Assembly (NCBI GenBank): GCA_030323885.1
Contig: CM059199.1
Span: forward strand, 39,068,590-39,132,589
Origin: Branchipolynoe longqiensis
Taxonomy: Eukaryota > Annelida > Polychaeta > Phyllodocida > Polynoidae
Length of the DNA stretch: 64,000 nucleotides
Direction of reading: 5' to 3'
Shown: in pieces, positions 31,673 to 41,109 of the stretch
How the letters are laid out: each line of letters starts with the position of its first letter
How positions within the stretch are numbered: position 1 is the stretch's first letter
Translations under genes and position numbers: made by a program
The notes under the pieces: model-generated
Told to the model about the DNA's origin: nothing
The model's input: only the letters and a program-made list of their open reading frames with translations
The model's database searches: none

Positions 31673-32595
31673 ATTAAACGCAAGGGTGGTTAGGTTATAT
31701 ATTATATATATATATACTCTATTATATACATATAAACGCTATGCAAATTATGTAATTATTTATTAGGCGATCCAACCTGGGTATACTATTGACCAATCGC
31801 AATCGCCCTCGTCGGTCTGGTTTGATGTGGGTGAATAGGTCCAAGGGGAATTCGACAGTATCGGGTGTACTTTTGAACCATCAATTACCACCAGTTGTGT
31901 TTGCTTTCCTGTGGAAAACATTTATCGCTCAGCCCGGAGTCGAATAAGCAAAACAAGCCAATCCACTTGTCTCCCTGATATTATGCTTATGACAAGGTAC
32001 ACATGCGAACCGGAGACCTGTGCATGTCAGAAAGAATTGATGTAGCGACAATTATCCAAGTAGCAGAAGTTTGACAACGCATTTGAGAGAAAGTGGGAGG
32101 GGGGGGGGGTCGTGTCCTATTCACTTGACACCAGCTAACCCACCAAAGACAAAGAAGCTAGAGAGAGTGTTTCCATGTTGGTCCATTAGATCCTGTGACC
32201 ACTTGGATTGTGTTACATAATTGCGTCGCAAGCAGCAACACACTGCAACGAAATACCAACGTCATTCGATGTCTCCCTAGTGGCACTGCTTTGCATGTAG
32301 CCGTCAACGCCCCATGCCATCACCCCTTGTGATGCCTCTCCATGGTAACAGGCTATCGCGTATATATCTCTAGTAGCAAGCTGGAAGCAGACATAGCCGC
32401 AGCCACAGCAAGGCGAGCCCACTATGAGATCAGGAGAACAGTCTGCCATCAAGCGAGAAATTAGACGACCTACTTCTTGTTGGATGTTAATTAAATTAGA
32501 AAAGTTATCGGGACAGTTATTAAAGTACAAGTATCGATCCCCACAGTTATTCTCCCTTTCGGAATAATTTTAAACCATCATGGTTTCATTTCGGC
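31673..32595. other. No recognisable gene
   Basis: A TA run (31695-31735) and unique sequence. The 105-codon minus ORF at 32213-32530 has no recognisable domain. Confidence 0.5.
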
Positions 32596-32599
32596 TCAG

Positions 32600-32735
32600 G
32601 TGGCTTTGTTTGGGATTGTTACACCTGAACCTTTCAAATGCTTTTTAATAAGCAGACCAGTATCTAAATTACATAAGTATGTAGAATCAAATCTAGATAT
32701 TTAAAAAAGTTAAAAACGTGACTCATTGTGGCGTG
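32600..32735 (+). mobile_element. MITE-E 3' fragment plus a TIR-like end
   Basis: 32637-32735 matches the MITE-E right half (TTTAATAAG..CAGTATCTAAATTA, ATGTAGAATCAAATC). The preceding TTGTTACACCTGAACCTTTC resembles the end at 31155-31175. Confidence 0.5.
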
Positions 32736-33179
32736 GTAGGTTCGCATACACCTGCAGACATGGCTTTCTGGGCATTTTCTACAATTACCGCTCTCATCTA
32801 ATTCACTTACTCGGACACAGGAGAAAGGCGAGGAAATATATTTGGTGAAAAATAATTGTATTGCAGGCAGGTCGGCATATTAGGATGCTTGGGGAGCATG
32901 ATTGGTGGTGTGTATCGTGGTATCGTGAACAATCAGGGTAGGTAAGGAAATCAATGGTAAGTACATATCGTATATCATCAAGTGTTATGTCAAGAATAAT
33001 CAGTAATGGGTAACAATCAAATAACAAATTGTATCAATCAATCAGGGTAATAGCTAGTAGAGTCACAGGTAAAGGATAGGTGGCAAGTAACGAGATAAGT
33101 AGTGTGGTAAGGAGAAAACAATTAGGACCATATCGCTAGTGGGAAGAACATCAGACCTCAACCCAACAAATTCCCGAGG
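32736..33179. other. Spacer beyond the DIRS-like coding remains
   Basis: Could contain the terminal region of the DIRS-like element, but I cannot identify terminal repeats. Confidence 0.4.
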
Positions 33180-33393
33180 GCTGATTGAACTATATGTATC
33201 GGAGGAATGTTAAGGTAAGCTTGGACTGCACCGCTTTTCCAGGGACCAGCTTCTTTTATTGCATCAAGAGTTACTCCTGCTTCTGTGCAGGTCTGAATGG
33301 TACCCCTTCTAACGCTAAGTGGAGAGAGTGATGGACATGGTTAAAAAGAGAAAGAAGGAGCGAGAGAGAGAACCTTGGGTAGTTGGAGCACTG
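33180..33393 (-). pseudogene. DIRS-like tyrosine recombinase, C-terminal part
   Basis: The minus-strand reading at about 33205-33330 gives SVRRGTIQTC, TEAGVTLDAIKEAG and WKSGAVQAYL. This matches the C-terminal box of DIRS-type tyrosine recombinases (arginine-containing RRG motif, then G-x-W-x-S...Y with the catalytic tyrosine). The frame is broken upstream and the histidine of the HxxR box is not clear. It is separated from the preceding part of the same domain by the TIR-J insertion at 33394-33853. Confidence 0.75.
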
Positions 33394-33853
33394 TAAGGCC
33401 GTAATCGATTAACATGACTCAGGGCGACTCGGGTCACCCGAGTCGTCAGAATTTCAAATCGAACACTGCGAGTAGAGTCGGCAAATACACGTGCCATGTG
33501 CAAAACGATCCGACCCAAGTAACCCACCTCATAGCTGGGGTTGGCTATGAGCTATGACGTCACATTTGCGCTGGTACCGTCCTGCAGGATAACAGCTACC
33601 AGTACCAGTCAGACATGTTTTTTTTAAAGAATAACTTAGATTAATGAAATTGAAACATAGCTAAACTAGGCCATCATAAACTACTTTAAATCCTATTTTG
33701 CTGTAGCTTTATCGGCTATTAAAAAATAAAATAATTTGTTTCCACCCGAGCGCGGAGAAGCGTATTCGATTATTCGACCCAAGTCTGTAGGATGTGCGCA
33801 TGCGCCAAAAAGTGGCTTGGGTGACCCGAGTTGATTAATCGATTACGCCCTTA
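33394..33853. mobile_element. TIR-J: 460-bp MITE-like element inserted in the DIRS recombinase
   Basis: Termini TAAGGCCGTAATCGATTAA (left) and its inverted counterpart TTAATCGATTACGCCCTTA (right), one mismatch in 19. Further inside, CGGGTCACCC recurs inverted near both ends. A perfect 9-bp-stem hairpin (CGACTCGGG, TCA, CCCGAGTCG) lies at 33425-33445. No coding capacity. The target duplication is unclear. DIRS recombinase sequence continues on both sides. Confidence 0.8.
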
Positions 33854-34041
33854 GAGGCGTACCATCTGGGAGTAGAAAGGCGGGAGAGAGTTCTGGAGAG
33901 TTAAATCGGAGGGCCCATCGGGGCCAGGCAGCAACCAGACAGCATACCAAGTTTGTAATGAAAGGGAGGAGGTAGATGAGCAGAGGTTGAGCTTCAGACC
34001 TGGTTTTAGATGATCTTATCGAGACATTGAGACCTACCTTA
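33854..34041 (-). pseudogene. DIRS-like tyrosine recombinase, middle part
   Basis: Minus-strand translation reads NVSIRSSKTRSEAQPLL, then TNLVCCLVAAWPRWALRF, then ELSPAFLLPDG. The SKT motif (beta-hairpin lysine region) followed by a C-V-x-A-W segment and PAFLL is characteristic of the DIRS recombinase core. It is bounded by TIR-J at the low-coordinate side and by the 2.88-kb TIR element at 34042. Confidence 0.8.
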
Positions 34042-34339
34042 GCAGGTTGGAGAGCTTACCTCGTTTGGGCTACGGGGGTTATTGGATATCCAATTCAATT
34101 ACCAAGGTCGAATTTGATATAAGATTAGGTAGTGAAATGACATCAATGCCTGTGGCACAGTGAGTTTGGGCTAGTTTTACTATTGGAACATATCACAGGA
34201 AAGGAAGAAATTATAGTAAGATCACTCGTTTGTGTTAGGATACATAGTTTGGGAAATAATTTGTAAAATAACATTTAAATATTAGTGCTTAATCATAGGT
34301 TAATGGTTATGGACCAGGTTCCCTGTGTTAGTTACTGCA

Positions 34340-34610
34340 TTGGTATAACCAAACAACCACATCACAATAGGGGTACCTCCAGTCAGCGATGGGTGTATAT
34401 ACTGGTTAGTGGCAAACCCGACTCGACCCTACCTGATTCGACTTTACCCGATTCGACCTTACCAGACACGACCTTACCATACCTCGACCTTACCCGACTT
34501 GACCTTACCCAACATGACCTTAAGCAACCACGTCACAATAGAGGTACATCCAGTCAGCCATGGGTGTATATGCTGGTCAGTGGCAAACCCGACTCGACCT
34601 TAGCCGAGTT
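34340..34610 (+). repeat. Two direct copies of an approximately 85-bp block
   Basis: AACCACATCACAATAGGGGT..GGTGTATATACTGGTTAGTG at about 34345-34432 recurs at about 34530-34608, separated by the first 15-bp repeat units. This suggests higher-order duplication. Confidence 0.75.
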
Positions 34611-35125
34611 GACCTCACTCGAATCGACCTTACCCAACTTGACCTTACCTGACCTGACCTCACCCAACCTGACCTTAACCAACTTGTCCTTACCCAACCT
34701 GACTTTACCTGATGTGATTTTACCCAACGTCACTTTCCCCGACCTGATTTTACCCGACCTCACTTTTCCTGATCTGAGTTTACCTGACCTCACTTTACCG
34801 GACCTCACTTTACCCGACCTCACTTTACCCGACCTCACTTTACCCGGCCTCACTTTTCCCAACTGATATATAACCGACTTGACATGACCCAACTGGACTT
34901 TTCTGACCTCATTTTACCCAACCTGACTTTACCGGACTTGACATTACCCAACCTAACTTTACCCGACCTGACTTTACTGGACCTGACTTTACCCGACTGG
35001 ACTTTACCCAGGTTGACTTTACCCAACTTGAGTTTACTCAACCTCACTTTACCCGACCTCACTTTACCTGACCTCACTTTACCCGACCTCACTTTACCCA
35101 ACTGGACTTGACTCGACTTGAGTTG
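34420..35125 (+). repeat. 15-bp minisatellite ACCCGACCTCACTTT, forward block
   Basis: About 45 units, irregular at the left (CGACCTTACCCGACTT types) and more regular at 34790-35105. The C/T strand is on +. Confidence 0.9.
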
Positions 35126-35139
35126 ACCCGAATAGAGTT

Positions 35140-35530
35140 GTGTAAAGAAGAGTTGTGTAAAGGGTAAAGTTGAGTCGGGTAAAGTGTGGTCAGGTAAACT
35201 GAGTTCGGGTAAACTGAGGTCGGGTAAGGTGAGCTCGGGTAAGCTGAGGTTGGGTAAGGTGAAGTCGTGTAAAGTGAGGTCGGATAAAGTGAGGTCGGGT
35301 AAAGTGAGGTCGGGTAAAGTGAGGTCGGGTAAAGTGAGGTAGGGTAATCTCAGGTAGGGTAGAGTCTGGTAAAGTAGAGTCAGGTAAAGTAGAGTCGGGT
35401 ACAATCGAGTCGGGTACAATCGAGTCGGGTAAAGTCGAGTCGGGTAAAGTCAGGTCGGGTAAAGACGAGTCAGCTAAAGTCGAGTCAGGTAAAGTTGAGT
35501 CAGGTAAAGTCGAGTCGGGTAGATAGAGAG
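35140..35530 (-). repeat. Same 15-bp minisatellite, inverted block
   Basis: GGGTAAAGTGAGGTC units, the exact reverse complement of the block to its left. The switch of orientation happens within 35110-35160. Confidence 0.9.
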
Positions 35531-36691
35531 GGTTTAAATACACAAATCAGATGCTTGCCAGACCATTCAGTGTGTTCAATATTTTGGCATGAGTACTGCA
35601 TGCCGTTATTACACCTCCACGGACAGCTGAGCCCACTGAGCGTGAATGTGTCATAACCTCTTGGAATAGGTGTTAGGGTGGATTGGATTTGGTATCTCAG
35701 GCCCAGTGCCACAGTGCACTGCACACATACACCTCCGAAGCCACATACTACACATGGGTTAACTTATTATTAGAAAATGAAGGATTGATGTGCATCATGT
35801 GATGCAGTCAACCATACACATACTCTTTAGTAACATCTGTACGTTCTTCTGCACTTTATGGTGGCTGGCGCTTGGTGGGTGTGGGCAGGGCGCAGGGGGG
35901 GCGGTGGCGCACGGGGGAGCAGTGGGCACATTCTGGATGGGCAGGGGTGCGCGTGCAGGGAGAGCACGGCAATAATAATGTCAATAATAATAATGACATT
36001 AATCATAATGACAATGATAATAATTGATATTAATATTGACATTAATAAATACAACATCTATAATTATAATAAAAATGACAATAATAATAATAATTCTAAT
36101 AACAATGACAATAATAATTGATAACAATATAGGTACTAATACAGCTAGTAAACCTAATCTGGCATTTTCATGTTCTCCCTCTCTGAACTAACCTCTAACT
36201 CCCAGTAAGTTGGCCACTGGATATGAAGGGGTGTAAAGGGTGTGTGTCTGTAGGGGAGGTAGTGATAACCAACAATGAAATAAATAAAATATAAATACAA
36301 TAATATGTAAGGTAAGTTTTCTTTAATGTTGTTGTACCAGCAAGAAAGCAATAGTTCTAGGGGTTATACATCAGATGCATAAGCACAGTGAATTATTTAC
36401 TATGTATATATATATATATATATATCTAAATGATGTACAACAGTCCCCTCAAGACCTCCCCCAGTGGATTGGACACAATATATCTAAATGATGTACAACA
36501 GTCCACACATGACCTCCCCCAGTGGCAAGTGGAAGTATATGAGTGGACCACAGACCAGCATATACCCACATGGTTGACTGGAGGCACCCTATTGTTTGGG
36601 ATTTACTGCTATACCAAGAGAGTACTATCATGGGCAGTTCTTGCCTGTAACTAGTTGTTGTAACTAATGACTTATTTCCTAATATTCACTG
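35531..36691. other. Interior of the 2.88-kb element, no gene
   Basis: GC-rich patch (35870-35970), AAT tract (35970-36125), TA run (36405-36426) and a 57-bp tandem duplication (TATATCTAAATGATGTACAA..CTCCCCCAGTGG) at about 36423-36531. Confidence 0.6.
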
Positions 36692-36923
36692 TTAATTTAC
36701 TCAATCCGGCCCCAACTAAATGTCCTGGAAATATTCAGAAAATTAGATACAATGTTTTGCTTTCTAGTAATGGATTCTAATATGAAACCATCCCAAAACC
36801 CAGTGTGCCACAACCGTATTTGTGAACCTGCACATTAATCCTATCGACCTTGGTAATTGAACTGGGGGTCAAATTACGTATTTTAACTACTGTAGCCCAA
36901 ACGAGGTAAGCTCTCCAACCTGC

Positions 36924-37376
36924 TTAGATGTAGAGAAGATCAGAGGTTAGCAAGGTCTGAGGACCAAGGAGTGCGGTAGGAGGAGAGGTGACATTACTTT
37001 GTCGTACTAGAGTTAAATAGATTACTAGCAAAGCGGATATAAAGATGAAAGCATAATACCCAAAGGAAGAATGGTAGGAGATGACCGCCTAAAAGTCATG
37101 AGGTGATATTGGAGGAGCCCGAACGGGCACGTGTGAAGAGTTCTTGCAGACCCCCTTTTTTAGGGCTGATACCCGGTAGGCTGAGAATGGAGTTACATCC
37201 CAACCTAATGCTTTTAGACATGTCTTGGCACCACTGAGGTAATTCGCAATCGAGCCAGGTGACTTAAGGCAGGAAGTGAGGTTCATAATATCGGAAAATA
37301 CTTCATCTAATGTCGGCTTCAAAGGGTCGACCTGGTGGAGGCTGCAGAACTTCTTGTATATCTGGAGATGCAAGAT
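36924..37376 (-). pseudogene. DIRS-like tyrosine recombinase, N-terminal part and first catalytic box
   Basis: 37089-37373 minus encodes a SAM-like core-binding segment (IYKKFCSLHQVDPLKP, SIANYLSGAKTCLKALGW). After an in-frame stop (near 37087) the same region continues to FISALLVIYLTLVRQSNV, whose arginine corresponds to the first catalytic box of DIRS-type recombinases. The frame ends at the TIR insertion at 36923. Confidence 0.8.
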
Positions 37377-37960
37377 TTGTTAGCCCATCTTCCTCAATCT
37401 AGCGCCCCTGACAAAGCACTGACTAGCTGGAGAGGGTGTGTCAAGGAGTAGCCTGGAACATAGAGGCAAACAGTGTTACTATCTTCCAGGCGCGAAGACA
37501 TCTGTGTTGTATCTATATTGTGAAATCTACATTTTTAATGAGAAATGTACAGTTATTCTTTTAAGTTGACGCGTAGAGCACTCATCTTTACCTTGCTGGT
37601 TATGGGGCATCCTACTTAAATTGTCAGCGACAACCAGTGATTTTCCTTCCTTACATAAAATCTTAATTTTGCAACTATTGGTAGCCAAATCTGCCTTGCA
37701 AATGCACATAACATGGAGTCCCTGCCCCCACTGTACTTGAATACTTGCCGCGAGACGAGATTGTCTGTATTGATTATTACCATATACTTATGAGGCTGGA
37801 CTGACAATAAGTATGTTAACACAATGATTAGATTGAAAGCCTCAAGCTGGTTTATGAACTTCAACTTTTGGACTAAGTGGATCAGATATTCTTGTGCGTA
37901 GAACGCTATCGGGGGAAAAAACACCACCAGCTTTAAGAGTTGAATCACACTCAATCACCC
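37377..37960 (-). pseudogene. DIRS-like RNase H domain
   Basis: Minus-strand pieces read WVIECDSTLKAGGVF, LEAFNLIIVLTYLLS, IINTDNLVSRQVF, then GRDSMLCAFARQIW and LVVADNLSRM. The D, E, D, D series (ECDST, LEAFN, NTDN, ADNLSR) is the RNase H fold as found in DIRS and related elements. Frame changes split it into several ORFs, so it is dead. Confidence 0.8.
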
Positions 37961-38455
37961 AGTCACCTGGGGGTGCTGGGGGAAGTAGTACTATTTTATT
38001 AAAAGATTCTGCCAATTTTAAGAACAAATCTATGTCTTTAATAATTTCTTCTGGGAAGAGATGATGCCCAGCGTTAGGGGAACTCCTTATTGCTGCAAGT
38101 ATGTGATTCATAAAGGTTTTGGCTGGTTTTACGCATTTCGCAATGTGCTGCATTTTTCCTGCTTTTCTTTGTAGCTGCTACTTTGATGCTATACGTTTTT
38201 CTTTGCAAGCTCTGCACTCAGTGAGGACCTCGGTTAACTTTTCCTCTGGAATCGTCACGGTTAACGTATTAGCGTCAATTAGAAAACCTAGCCAAATTAA
38301 TTTATCAGTAGGGGAGGTACACTTTTTATGAGCTAACATAAGGTCCAGATGATTGGTAATATTAGTGAAAACGTGATATGCTTCAATAGCTCTGTTTTTT
38401 TATTTCTCTACCCCTACAAAATCATCTAACTAACAGAGACAGAAGAAACCCCTGT
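37961..38455 (-). pseudogene. DIRS-like reverse transcriptase, palm C-terminal half
   Basis: Minus-strand reading from about 38455: GFFCLC, then a stop where the tyrosine of YLDD is expected, LDDFVGVEK, LIWLGFLIDANTLTVTIPEEK, and QHIAKCVKPAKTFMNHILAA. LDDFVG is palm motif C, and WLGFxID the following motif. At least three in-frame stops are present. RT, RNase H, then tyrosine recombinase on one strand is the DIRS order. The 5' part of RT is missing; a SINE-A fragment lies just beyond (38466-38560). Confidence 0.85.
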
Positions 38456-38465
38456 CTCATTAGCC

Positions 38466-38560
38466 AGACAACCGGTTCTGTAGTCATATTCTAGTAATGG
38501 CGAGGACCAGTCTAGGTAGCGATAAACATAAACTTGCATCATGGGTCAGTGTAGCCGACT
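38466..38560 (-). mobile_element. SINE-A fragment
   Basis: Short body piece (CTAGTAATGGCGAGGACCAG, AGGTAGCGATAAACATAAAC). Confidence 0.55.
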
Positions 38561-38653
38561 ACATACCTGTCACAATCATAATTGCTATATTTCTTTGTGG
38601 AAAACATAATCTGTAATTATTGTATCACAGTTATTATTTGTTCACGTCATTTC

Positions 38654-38933
38654 CGGCGGGATAGTCTGATGAAGAATCAAATTATCAACACCAAAACCCT
38701 CACCTACACTTGATTCTGCATATCTAATTTAGATATTAATGCACTAGTTAATCATTTGTTCCCACATAGAAGGGCATATTGAGTCAATTTAACATAATAT
38801 GTTACCGCTTAAACCTATTATGTCAGAGTTTGGGCGTGCTTCCCAAAATGAGTGGTGCATATTTGTACTTCAGATACCTCAAAAGTTAGCTATTTAAAAT
38901 TAAGGTTACATTAAGCTAATACACGATAGATAA
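38654..38933 (-). mobile_element. MITE-E copy 3, left portion
   Basis: Minus-strand MITE-E, interrupted at 38933 by TRIM-B copy 1. Its other portion resumes at 39437-39513. Confidence 0.8.
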
Positions 38934-39010
38934 TGTAGTGGTCTGCACTGACCTCTCAGGCAAGTAACCACATAGACAGGTAGGCGTGGGGAGTGTGTTG
39001 ATATCAGGGA

Positions 39011-39082
39011 GCCTAGGTGGTGTAATGGTTAGCACACTGGCCCGGAATGCAAAGAGATGTGGGTTCGAGTCCCGCTCTAGGC
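39011..39082 (+). other. tRNA-like block in TRIM-B left terminal repeat
   Basis: 72 nt: acceptor-like 7-bp pairing (GCCTAGG with TCTAGGC, one G-T), A box TGGTGTAATGG, B box GGTTCGAGTCC, T-arm stem GTGGG/CCCGC intact. The anticodon stem does not pair. It could drive Pol III transcription; it is unlikely to be a functional tRNA. Confidence 0.8.
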
Positions 39083-39331
39083 GCAGTATTTCCCATTTTC
39101 ATCACCCCCATGACACTGGTTGCCGTGATCAGGATCCTGTACAAGCTTTGCGCTGTATGGTTGTTGAACCTACCCTGTGTATGTATGTGTTAGTGCATTG
39201 CCTGTATGTATGTAATTGTAAGCATTACAAGACTTACAATTCCAGGGGGACGAGTGTAGTGGTCTGCACTGACCTCTCAGGCAAGTAACCACATAGACAG
39301 GTAGGCGTGGGGAGTGTGTTGATATCAGGGA

Positions 39332-39403
39332 GCCTAGGTGGTGTAATGGTTAGCACACTGGCCCGGAATGCAAAGAGATGTGGGTTCGAGTCCCGCTCTA
39401 GGC
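39332..39403 (+). other. tRNA-like block in TRIM-B right terminal repeat
   Basis: Identical to the block 321 bp upstream. Confidence 0.8.
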
Positions 39404-39436
39404 GCAGTATTTCCCATTTTCATCACCCCCATGACA

Positions 39437-39513
39437 ATAATAACCTTCACATTAATATATTTATCTCAGAAAAATGAGAGAAACTCAAAACCCATCGGAG
39501 TATGCAACTTTAA
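39437..39513 (-). mobile_element. MITE-E copy 3, right portion
   Basis: Continues the interrupted element to its terminus CCCATCGGAGTATGCAACT followed by TTAA. Confidence 0.8.
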
Positions 39514-39589
39514 AGTATATGTGTGTGTATATCCAGTGTGTATCCACGCGTGGAACACCAGTGCACGCCCGGTGAAATAAAGTAGTTTT

Positions 39590-39650
39590 TGTTGTTTGTT
39601 GTTGTTTTACGTCCTAGCAACATCTAAGGTCATATCAGGACGGGGAGAAG
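39590..39650 (-). mobile_element. SINE-A tail fragment
   Basis: TTGTTGTTTTACGTCCTAGC and ATCTAAGGTCATATCAGG only; directly precedes MITE-E copy 4, which probably inserted into it. Confidence 0.75.
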
Positions 39651-39658
39651 TATTCAGC

Positions 39659-40013
39659 TTAAAGCTGCATGGTCTGATGACAACATCACATTTTCAAAAC
39701 AAAAACAATTATTTAGATTTGATTCTACATATCTAACTTAGATACTGGTGCACTTATTAAACATTTGCCATCACATATAAGGGAATATGGAGGCAATTGA
39801 ATAGAACCTGTTACTGCAGAAGCCTATGGTGTTAGAGTTTTGGCAAGCTTGCACAAATTAATTGAACACGTTTGCACTTCAAATATCTCCAAAGTTTGCC
39901 ATTTAAAATAAAAGTTACTTCAAACTAAACTGAGATAGATTATAATGAAGAACCTAATATGCTTATCTCAGAAAATGAGAGAAACTCAAACCCATCGGAC
40001 TATGCAACTTCAA
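39659..40013 (-). mobile_element. MITE-E copy 4 (355 bp)
   Basis: Bounded by TTAA at left and TTCAA (mutated TTAA) at right. TIR: AGCTGCATGGTCTGATG at left, CATCGGACTATGCAACT at right. Same length as copy 5, opposite orientation. No coding capacity. Confidence 0.85.
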
Positions 40014-40458
40014 TAAACAGCGAAAAATAACTAATTTTTAAAAGCGCAACAAAAGAAGGTGGTCAGGTTTTGAAATATCCACGCAGACAAGTGAATGTTG
40101 AGTGTTATGGATACTTCTCCACCAAAACAGATGTCATCCTCAGCTGGCTTAGGCAATCCTTTGAACAAGAGAACTCTCTCACTATGTTCACCATCAACAT
40201 CGGCGCATGCGCTACAGGAAACCAGTGTGTTGCGCACACCGCGCACCAGGGGTCAGCTCTACGACCTCGCCGCCTGACCTCTCCAGATGTAGACGGGCAC
40301 TTCCTGTCACGTGTCTCAGAACTCGGGAAGTGTATGGTGGGCTTTACATGTAAACAAGTGCGCGTTAAGTGGACTATGACTGACTGCTATTTTGCGTTGA
40401 TGATCCCAACAATACAGTGGAGTTTTCCAAGCTGAGCCTTTGGTTTTGCTGGTATTGC
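40014..40458. other. 445-bp unique spacer between inverted MITE-E copies
   Basis: Contains an open 121-codon + ORF (40070-40435) without any recognisable domain. It may be cargo between the two elements or plain host DNA. Confidence 0.45.
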
Positions 40459-40813
40459 TTAAAGTTGCATAGTCCGATGGTTTTGAGTTTCTGTCATTTT
40501 CTGAGATAACCAGAGTAGGTTGATCGTTATAATCTACCTTACTTTTGATTGCAGTAACTTTTATTTTAAATGGATAACTATGGCGATATTTGAAGTTCAA
40601 ACATGCAATATTCAATGTTGGCAAGAATGCCAAAAACTGACACCTTAGGCTTCTGCAGTAACAGATTATATTAAATTGCCTAAGTGTTCCCTTCTATGCA
40701 ACGGCAAATGTTTAATAAGTGCACCAATATCTAAGTTAAATATGTAGAATCAAATCACGATAAGTGCTTTGGTTTTGAAAAGTTTACATTTTCATCGGAC
40801 TATGCGGCTTTAA
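40459..40813 (+). mobile_element. MITE-E copy 5 (355 bp, TTAA on both sides)
   Basis: TTAA then AGTTGCATAGTCCGATGG at left; CATCGGACTATGCGGCT then TTAA at right. TTAA target duplications are the hallmark of piggyBac-type transposition, but the TIR does not begin with the usual CCC, so the superfamily is uncertain. Confidence 0.87.
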
Positions 40814-40959
40814 GTGAGGTTGTGCGCCCTAACCACATGCAGGGTCATATCAGTAACAGTCTCGGACATAAATACACTTGTATCCTGCAATAATTTCAGA
40901 AAACGGTTGCCTTTGGAAACTTATCTCTAAGGGACATTCATCCCCGATGCGCATATACT

Positions 40960-41095
40960 AATAACATTTTTGTTTAAAGATCTTTTGACACATAATTGAG
41001 TGTGCACTTTTAGACTATGTGCAAAAGCGATGGACGGATAATAAATAATAGAATATATACATTTCTTGCCGTGTTCATTATCTTTGCTGCAGACC
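40960..41095 (+). mobile_element. LINE 3' UTR fragment
   Basis: ACACATAATTGAGTGTGCAC and GTGCAAAAGCGATGG match the 3' UTR at 2271-2330. Confidence 0.6.
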
Positions 41096-41109
41096 AGACA
41101 TTATGATTT

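Larger units (their letters stand above)
34042..36923. mobile_element. 2.88-kb long-TIR element inserted in the DIRS recombinase, flanked by TTA
   Basis: The first 32 bp at the left (GCAGGTTGGAGAGCTTACCT and on through CGTTTGGGCTAC) are repeated exactly, inverted, at the right end (36892-36923). Similarity continues in patches for roughly 200 bp (for example CAATTACCAAGGTCGA and TGTGGCACA-TGxGTTTxGG on both arms). TTA flanks both sides (34039-34041 and 36924-36926), consistent with a 3-bp target duplication of the kind made by PIF/Harbinger-type transposases. The interior holds a 15-bp minisatellite in two opposed blocks, an AAT tract and no transposase. DIRS recombinase coding resumes on both sides, so this is an insertion. 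Confidence 0.75.
38934..39436 (+). mobile_element. TRIM-B copy 1: 503 bp, identical 182-bp terminal repeats, ATAA target duplication
   Basis: Terminal repeats 38934-39115 and 39255-39436 appear identical across all 182 bp, so the insertion is recent. Ends are TGTAGTGG...CCCATGACA. The 139-bp interior begins CTGGTTGCCGTGATCAGG and ends CCAGGGGGACGAG. ATAA flanks both sides (38930-38933, 39437-39440) and a MITE-E copy is cleanly split, so the boundaries are well fixed. No ORF. This is the reference copy for the family. Confidence 0.88.

Noticed and set aside
34420..35530. CRISPR-like array
   Set aside because: Units are contiguous 15-mers without unique spacers, in a eukaryotic context.
34285..35543. 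ORFs rich in LPDLT or SGKVR repeats
   Set aside because: Translations of the 15-bp minisatellite, open on both strands.
39011..39082. Functional tRNA gene
   Set aside because: Acceptor, T-arm and promoter boxes look good, but the anticodon stem does not pair and the sequence sits in a repeated mobile element.
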